Source of the DNA: Candidatus Woesearchaeota archaeon | GTDB taxonomy: Archaea; Nanobdellota; Nanobdellia; Woesearchaeales; WAPJ01 | Direction of reading: 5' to 3' | NCBI GenBank assembly: GCA_015520785.1 | Contig: WAPJ01000096.1 | Coordinates: forward strand, 1-9,457 | DNA: 9,457 nucleotides | Part shown: positions 6,159 through 9,457 of the stretch, piece by piece | Numbering within the stretch: the stretch's first letter is position 1 | Layout of the letters: the number at the start of each line of letters is the position of its first letter | The notes under the pieces: generated by a model | The model's database searches: none | Told to the model about the DNA's origin: nothing | What the model saw: only the letters and a program-made list of their open reading frames with translations | Position numbers and translations under genes: made by a program

Positions 6159-6303
6159 CGAGGAGGAAGACAAGCATCTCACACTCCTCAGACGAGTAAA
6201 CACGCCTAAGCAGGAAAAGGAGAAGAAGAGAATGAAGACAGAAGAAGAAATGGAATAGGAGGAAAAAGAGGAGGAGAAGCTTCTTCACGCGAAGCGAAGG
6301 ATT
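6159..6303. other. Purine-rich intergenic stretch between dnaG and lgt
   Basis: No supportable gene. The plus strand is strongly purine-rich, so it looks like the complement of the pyrimidine-rich trailers seen after genes, which would fit the end of a minus-strand transcript; no such gene is visible. A 10-bp direct repeat CTCAGACGAG occurs at 6153-6162 and 6187-6196. Confidence 0.4.
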
Positions 6304-6312
6304 GATAAAAAG
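6304..6312 (+). promoter_or_regulatory. TATA-like box of lgt
   Basis: GATAAAAAG, centred about 26-27 nt before ATG 6334. This predicts transcription starting at or next to the start codon, consistent with the absence of a Shine-Dalgarno site in front of lgt. Confidence 0.5.
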
Positions 6313-6333
6313 AAGCGCTACTCGTCATCCAGT

Positions 6334-7086
6334 ATGCCGTTCTCATTCACGCCCAGTCCTGTCGCGTTCACACTCTTCGGCCTCCCGGTCCACTGGTATG
6401 GCCTCTTCGCCCTCGCGAGTTTTCTCATCGCCTGGTTCTTCGCACCGCGCTTCGCGAGACTGTATGGCTTGGAGAGGAGAGTGGTGGAGGATGCCATGCT
6501 CTACGGCCTGCTCGGGGGGATTCTGGGTGCGCGCTTGTTGCATGTCCTCCTCCTCTGGGAGTATTACGCGCAGCATCCACTCCTGGTGATTGCCGTCTGG
6601 CAGGGGGGCTTGGCGGCTTTCGGAGGAATTCTCGGCGGATTGCTGGGCGTGTGGCTTGTCGCGCGGCGGGAGCGCGTCTCATTCTGGCGGCTTGCTGATG
6701 TGCTCGCACCCTGGCTCTTCCTCGCCTTCAGCCTCGGGAGGATTGCAAACTTGTTGAATGGTGAGATTCTTGGAAGGCCGTGTAGTTGTGCGTGGGCGCT
6801 CGTCCTACCGGATGGCGTGCCACGCCATCCCGTCCAACTATATGGGATGGTGAAGGATCTCATCGTCTTCCTTCTCGGACTCTTCCTCGTGAAGCGGAAG
6901 CCGGGTGAGGGTATAGTCTTCCTCATGGTCATGCTCGCGTATGCCATCCTCCGGTTTCTTGTCGAATTCTATCGTGCCGAGCCCACCGTTTTTCTCGGGC
7001 TTGACCTGGCACAATGGTTCCTCCTCATGATAATGCCATTCCTCGCCTGGCTGCTCTTCAAACAGCGGAATGCTTCACGCGGATGA
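6334..7086 (+). CDS. lgt: Prolipoprotein diacylglyceryl transferase (Lgt)
   Basis: Integral membrane enzyme that, in bacteria, transfers a diacylglyceryl group from phosphatidylglycerol to the lipobox cysteine of prolipoproteins. The 250-aa product has about seven hydrophobic segments and the family landmarks in order: VHWYG (Tyr22), WQGGLAAFGGILGG (89-102), the Lgt signature G135-R136-x-x-N139-x-x-N142-x-E144-x-x-G147, PRHPVQLY (163-170), and Y203-x3-R207-x3-E211 (AYAILRFLVEF), which aligns with the Tyr235/Arg239/Glu243 spacing of the E. coli enzyme. The position of E. coli His103 is Phe96 here; that site varies among bacteria. Length is near the bacterial norm. TATA-like box 27 nt upstream, no Shine-Dalgarno site, so probably leaderless. 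A HicB-like gene follows after 15 nt. Lgt is a bacterial enzyme, so its place next to archaeal dnaG suggests transfer; the lipid donor would have to differ if the membrane lipids are ethers. Confidence 0.95.
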   Translation: MPFSFTPSPVAFTLFGLPVHWYGLFALASFLIAWFFAPRFARLYGLERRVVEDAMLYGLLGGILGARLLHVLLLWEYYAQHPLLVIAVWQGGLAAFGGILGGLLGVWLVARRERVSFWRLADVLAPWLFLAFSLGRIANLLNGEILGRPCSCAWALVLPDGVPRHPVQLYGMVKDLIVFLLGLFLVKRKPGEGIVFLMVMLAYAILRFLVEFYRAEPTVFLGLDLAQWFLLMIMPFLAWLLFKQRNASRG

Positions 7087-7090
7087 AAAT

Positions 7091-7096
7091 GGTGAT
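7091..7096 (+). promoter_or_regulatory. Shine-Dalgarno site of the HicB-like gene
   Basis: GGTGAT, 5 nt before ATG 7102. It matches the 3' part of the archaeal GGAGGTGATC consensus and supports translation of the small frame behind lgt. Confidence 0.55.
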
Positions 7097-7101
7097 GAAT
7101 C

Positions 7102-7263
7102 ATGCGACGGGTACGCGTCTGGTTGGAGGAGGACATGTATATCGCGGAGGACCTCCTCTTGGGCGTTGTAAGCCAGGGGAGGACGGTGGAGGAAGCAGTG
7201 GAGAACCTGCGCGAAGCGAGAGACTTGTATCTTGAAGAAGCTGGTGAGGTGGAAAGCGTGTGA
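7102..7263 (+). CDS. Small HicB-like (UPF0150-type) protein
   Basis: A 53-aa frame. The product has the shape of the N-terminal HicB fold: a first strand RRVRVWLEED, a second YIAEDLLLGVVSQG (residues 13-26), then the characteristic helix G-x-T-V-E-E-A-V-E-N-L-x-E-A-x-x-L-Y-L-E-E (26-46). The usual Pro-Gly-Cys before VSQG is replaced by LLLGV, and the last strand and any C-terminal DNA-binding domain are absent. HicB proteins are antitoxins when paired with HicA, but solitary short homologues are common in archaea and their role is unclear. No HicA-like frame lies next to it. The start is the first ATG after an in-frame TGA (7096-7098), with GGTGAT 5 nt before it. It sits 15 nt after lgt and is probably co-transcribed with it. 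Confidence 0.75.
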   Translation: MRRVRVWLEEDMYIAEDLLLGVVSQGRTVEEAVENLREARDLYLEEAGEVESV

Positions 7264-7273
7264 AGTGAGCGCG

Positions 7274-7308
7274 TATCATCACCCCTCATTTTTCCTTCAA
7301 ACCCTTCC
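7274..7308 (+). terminator. G-free trailer after the lgt/HicB-like pair
   Basis: 35 nt without G, rich in C and T and containing CATTTTTCC, begin 10 nt after the stop codon. It is the likely terminator of the lgt transcript and faces the trailer of the convergent FKBP gene. Confidence 0.45.
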
Positions 7309-7392
7309 GGAGCCTCGTCCTCTCCATTCGTCAGGAATCACCCACATTCTTATGATCCGATAGGGGGGAGAATGCAGAGCGGAGAGTGGATC

Positions 7393-7454
7393 GGAAAGAA
7401 GAATACTAAAAGAAAAGGGAAAGGAAAAGATTGTTTGATAACGTTGCCCTCTCG
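7393..7454 (-). terminator. Pyrimidine-rich trailer of the FKBP gene
   Basis: On the minus strand the transcript after the stop is TC-rich. Between 7393 and 7441 the plus strand has a single C (7406), so the RNA has one G in 49 nt. The tract includes CTTTTCCTTTCCCTTTTCTT, a good U-rich archaeal terminator candidate. Confidence 0.5.
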
Positions 7455-7889
7455 TTATGCTTCTTCCTTGGGGAGGATTTTTTCGAGCGTGATGGTGAAT
7501 TCGAGCGTCCTCCCGGCGAGGGGATGGTTAAAATCAACCGTGAGGGTTTCATCACCCACGCGTGTGATCACGCCCGTGAAGGTTGCGCCAGTCGCTGGAT
7601 CACGCGCTTGCACGTGCATGCCCTCCTGCGGGTTCCCCTGCAAGGCTGCCCTGGGGATTTCCTGGACGAGATCATCGCGGGGATTCCCATACGCTTCTTC
7701 CGGCGTGAGCGTGACTGTTTTTTCCTCCCCCTCCTTCATGCCGATAAGCGCGTTTTCAAAACCCTTAATGAGCTTGCCACTCCCAATCGTCACGCGGAGG
7801 GGTTCACCCTCCTTGTTCGTCTCGACAAGCTCGCCGTTAACGCGGAGCGCGTAGCGGACAAGCACAGTATCACCATTCTTTGCTTCCAT
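7455..7889 (-). CDS. SlyD-type FKBP peptidyl-prolyl cis-trans isomerase
   Basis: The 144-aa product begins NGDTVLVRYALRVNGELVETN, the usual FKBP opening, followed by PLRVTIGSGKLIKGFENALIGMKEGEEKTVTLTPEEAYG (30-68). An insert-in-flap domain (about 72-118) then interrupts the fold, and NHPLAGRTLEFTITLEKI (121-138) closes it; this order and the NHPLAG motif mark the SlyD/archaeal FKBP group. The insert binds unfolded chains, so the protein probably combines proline isomerisation with chaperone activity. There is no His-rich metal-binding tail. The frame continues upstream to ATG 8000, but I chose ATG 7889 because GGGTGA lies 7 nt before it (7897-7902) and the family starts here; ATG 7907 and 7910 are also possible. 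With no signal peptide from this start, it should be cytoplasmic. It is divergent from the small membrane-protein gene at 8110. Confidence 0.93.
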   Translation of the reverse strand: MEAKNGDTVLVRYALRVNGELVETNKEGEPLRVTIGSGKLIKGFENALIGMKEGEEKTVTLTPEEAYGNPRDDLVQEIPRAALQGNPQEGMHVQARDPATGATFTGVITRVGDETLTVDFNHPLAGRTLEFTITLEKILPKEEA

Positions 7890-7896
7890 GAAGCAG

Positions 7897-7902
7897 TCAC
7901 CC
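7897..7902 (-). promoter_or_regulatory. Shine-Dalgarno site of the FKBP gene
   Basis: Reads GGGTGA on the minus strand with a 7-nt spacer to ATG 7889. It decides between several in-frame starts (8000, 7910, 7907, 7889). Confidence 0.55.
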
Positions 7903-8056
7903 TTCATCATCTCGTATGATGAGAAAACCCCTGTTCCCTTCACCAGCGTGGACGCGTGCGCTTCACGAAAAGAGAAGAGAATGTGAAGCAGCAGGGACAT
8001 CCATTCACTCTTGAAGAGGAGGTTTTCTCAAGCAAAAGGGAGCATCAGCAGCATGC

Positions 8057-8064
8057 CTTATAAG
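8057..8064 (-). promoter_or_regulatory. Possible TATA box for the FKBP transcript
   Basis: CTTATAAG is self-complementary. Read on the minus strand it predicts a start near 8034 and a leader of about 145 nt before ATG 7889. The long leader makes this a tentative call. Confidence 0.3.
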
Positions 8065-8077
8065 CCTATAGCTCAAG

Positions 8078-8086
8078 CTTTAAAAG
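8078..8086 (+). promoter_or_regulatory. TATA-like box of the small membrane-protein gene
   Basis: CTTTAAAAG, centred 28 nt before GTG 8110, the same distance as in the leaderless genes of this window. It predicts transcription starting at about 8108-8110. Confidence 0.55.
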
Positions 8087-8109
8087 AGGAAGGCGTGTAG
8101 GAAGAACAG

Positions 8110-8406
8110 GTGAAGGCGTGTATGGATGACTGGAAGGCCTGGTTGAAGGAGATCATCAAGCCACTCTTAAGCATGCTTGTGGAGCGGGGTTTTGACCGGC
8201 TTGAGGAACGGGCGAAGCGGTTTGAACGACTCTTCATCCGCACACTGACTGGTGGCTTGCTCGTCCTCTTCGGCCTCTTCTTCCTCACGCTGGGGAGCGT
8301 GCTCCTCCTCACACGCCTCGGCGTGGCGCTCGACGTGAGCCTCCTCGCTTTTGCTATTGCCTACCTCCTCGCCGGAGGCTTCCTCTTGACGAGGAGGGAA
8401 AAGTAG
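8110..8406 (+). CDS. Small protein with amphipathic helix and two transmembrane segments
   Basis: No specific family recognised. The 98-aa product starts with a charged, amphipathic helix (about 6-42, rich in Glu/Arg/Lys with regularly spaced Leu/Phe). Two hydrophobic segments follow (about 46-68 and 75-94), joined by a short loop TRLGVALDVS, and a basic tail TRREK. This layout, N- and C-termini on the cytoplasmic side, is shared by many small holin-like or membrane-scaffolding proteins, but that is a resemblance of shape only. Two starts compete. GTG 8110 is 28 nt from the TATA centre and would be leaderless. ATG 8122 (94 aa) has GGTGA 8 nt before it, although that site would then be at the very 5' end of the mRNA. 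The FKBP gene is divergent. Confidence 0.82.
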   Translation: MKACMDDWKAWLKEIIKPLLSMLVERGFDRLEERAKRFERLFIRTLTGGLLVLFGLFFLTLGSVLLLTRLGVALDVSLLAFAIAYLLAGGFLLTRREK

Positions 8407-8410
8407 AGAG

Positions 8411-8503
8411 AATAATATCATCTCTTATTATTTCTTATTCTCCCATCCCTCCCCTCTCTACCATCTTATCTCCACCAGCTTCCTCTCCAAAACACTTCCT
8501 CCT
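8411..8503 (+). terminator. G-poor pyrimidine/AT-rich trailer of gene 8110-8406
   Basis: 93 nt with a single G (8478). It begins AT-rich (AATAATATCATCTCTTATTA) and turns C/T-rich. Likely terminator of the small membrane-protein gene, facing the trailer of the convergent VWA gene. Confidence 0.5.
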
Positions 8504-8553
8504 GGAGAGAATCCTTTACCTGTTGAAGGAATTCTTCAGGATAGGAGTATCCC

Positions 8554-8654
8554 AGGGAAGGAAAGGGGAGAAGCGAATAAGGAAAGAGTATGAGAGAAAG
8601 AGAGATAATAAAAGAAGATTCCATAAGGGGAGAGAAGAGAGTGGGTGGAACAGC
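8554..8654 (-). terminator. G-poor pyrimidine-rich trailer of the VWA gene
   Basis: Between 8554 and 8650 the plus strand has only three C (8574, 8621, 8622), so the minus-strand RNA downstream of the VWA stop is nearly G-free and C/U-rich, including CTCTCTTTCTCTCATACTCT. Likely terminator. Confidence 0.5.
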
Positions 8655-9457
8655 CTATTCTTCCGCATGGTATGCCTCACGGAGGGTTTCCTCGAGCTGT
8701 TCGCTCGTGGTCGTGTAGAGGCTGCCATGCGTGATACTGGCAAGCCTCCTGCCAAAAGCTTCAACTTCGCGTGTCGGCTGGATGAGGATCACCCTGAGCT
8801 TGGCATGCATGCGTGCAAGCCGTTCCGCTTCACGCAAGACTGCCTCAGGGCTTGTCACAGTCTCCTGCAGGTCGGTGATGAGGATGACCTCGGTCGGCTC
8901 GTCGGGCTGGACGTGTTTTTGTGCTTCTCGCAATGCTTGGCGCAAGTCGGTCTTTCCTTGGGGTGTGAGGCTGAGGAGGCGTGCAAGGCTTTGCTCATCC
9001 TTTGCGCGGGGTGTTGTGAGGCGGATGGTCGTGTCGAAGGCGATGAGGCTGAGCGTGTCACCCAGCTCGCGTGCCTCAATGGCGAGACTGGCGAGGGCCT
9101 TGCGTGCCGCGCGGATCTTCCAGCCGCGCATGCTCCCGCTCACGTCGAGGAGGATGATGACATGCTTCTGCTCGCGCTTCGCGCGGATGGCAATGCGAAC
9201 ATCCTCGGGCTGTATGCGCGTATGCTGGCGGAGGATGGCGCGGCGGATCGTGTCACGCACGCTAATCTGCCGGTAGGCTTCGCCATGCCATGGCTTGACG
9301 TCAATCTTCTCGCCCTGCTGGTGACGTGTCTTGCCCGGCAGGCTCGGCCAGGCGAAGGCATGCTTCTCACCCGCTTGTCGGAGGAGTTCTCGTGCAGCCT
9401 CGCGGAGGGCTTTGCTCGTGAACTGGTCCTTGCTGAGAAGCTTTTGCCGTCTCAGCT
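8655..9457 (-). CDS. ChlD-like VWA-domain protein, 5'-partial at the window end
   Basis: The visible C-terminal part resembles the second half of magnesium-chelatase D subunits and their archaeal relatives. A charged linker is followed by ISVRDTIRRAILRQ and RIQPEDVRIAIRAKREQKHVIILLDVSGSM, the typical entry into a von Willebrand factor A domain. The metal-binding MIDAS residues are present: DVSGS, then T in GKTDLRQAL, then D in LITDLQ. The frame is open without a stop from the GTG at 9260 to the window edge, adding at least 65 residues (including KIDVKPWHGEAYRQ), so the apparent GTG start is internal and the true start is outside. Relatives usually carry or work beside an AAA+ ATPase domain; whether this one does cannot be seen. 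No chlorophyll or cobalamin genes are nearby, so a general ATPase-linked remodelling role is more likely than pigment synthesis, as an inference. Confidence 0.92.
   Translation of the reverse strand, partial: LRRQKLLSKDQFTSKALREAARELLRQAGEKHAFAWPSLPGKTRHQQGEKIDVKPWHGEAYRQISVRDTIRRAILRQHTRIQPEDVRIAIRAKREQKHVIILLDVSGSMRGWKIRAARKALASLAIEARELGDTLSLIAFDTTIRLTTPRAKDEQSLARLLSLTPQGKTDLRQALREAQKHVQPDEPTEVILITDLQETVTSPEAVLREAERLARMHAKLRVILIQPTREVEAFGRRLASITHGSLYTTTSEQLEETLREAYHAEE

Noticed and set aside
6153..6196. Repeated CTCAGACGAG, considered as a CRISPR-like or attachment repeat
   Set aside because: Only two copies of 10 bp with no further units and no associated genes; probably chance in a biased sequence.
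6081..6209. 42-codon plus-strand frame after dnaG
   Set aside because: It lies in the pyrimidine-rich trailer, has no ribosome site or TATA at the right distance, and the product is low-complexity.
8731..9276. 181-codon plus-strand frame opposite the VWA gene
   Set aside because: Arg/Ser/Met-rich shadow of a gene with an intact MIDAS motif.
1..9457. tRNA genes on either strand
   Set aside because: I searched for T-arm motifs of the GGTTCRANYCC type; nearest matches such as GGTTCAAAGTCTCC near 2236 lie inside a coding gene and lack the other arms.

Overview
The window looks archaeal. It carries an archaeal-type DnaG primase and AT-rich TATA-like boxes that end about 27-29 nt before several start codons, which is the spacing of leaderless archaeal transcripts. 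Coding is dense, moderately GC-rich and split between both strands. A bacterial-type lgt and several exported proteins of unknown function suggest a poorly characterised archaeon, possibly of the DPANN/Woesearchaeota kind. That lineage guess is inference; no rRNA or other phylogenetic marker besides dnaG is present.

Layout, left to right. (1) 20-937 (+): membrane-anchored unknown protein whose first half is extremely G-poor. It converges on and overlaps by 4 nt (2) 934-2007 (-), an unknown protein with a twin-arginine leader. (3) 2123-3295 (-): a second unknown protein with a clear Tat-like signal. Genes 2 and 3 each have an almost identical upstream module: a perfect TTTCCATATGGAAA palindrome 68-70 nt before the start and a TTATGA box exactly 25 nt before it. 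(4) 3508-4179 (-): membrane-anchored SurA_N-like chaperone with nine N-glycosylation sequons. (5) 4180-4782: an unclear region with a possible small minus-strand gene interrupted or followed by an in-frame TGA, a TATA-like palindrome and several hairpins. (6) 4783-6024 (+): dnaG. (7) 6334-7086 (+): lgt, followed 15 nt later by (8) 7102-7263 (+), a 53-aa HicB-like protein. (9) 7455-7889 (-): SlyD-type FKBP prolyl isomerase, divergent from (10) 8110-8406 (+), a small two-TM protein. (11) 8655 to the window end (-): C-terminal part of a ChlD-like VWA protein, incomplete at its N-terminus.

Apart from dnaG, the theme is the cell envelope and protein export or folding: two Tat-like substrates, a SurA_N-like chaperone, Lgt, an FKBP and a small membrane protein. 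No lipobox protein that could be an Lgt substrate is visible here.

Two signal systems recur. Translation starts are either apparently leaderless (genes 2, 3, 4, lgt, possibly 8110) or preceded by GGTGA-type Shine-Dalgarno sites (dnaG, the HicB-like gene, the FKBP gene). Most genes that do not overlap a neighbour are followed by a long transcript-sense tract rich in C and U and nearly free of G; the extreme case has no G for 113 nt. These are the likely terminators.
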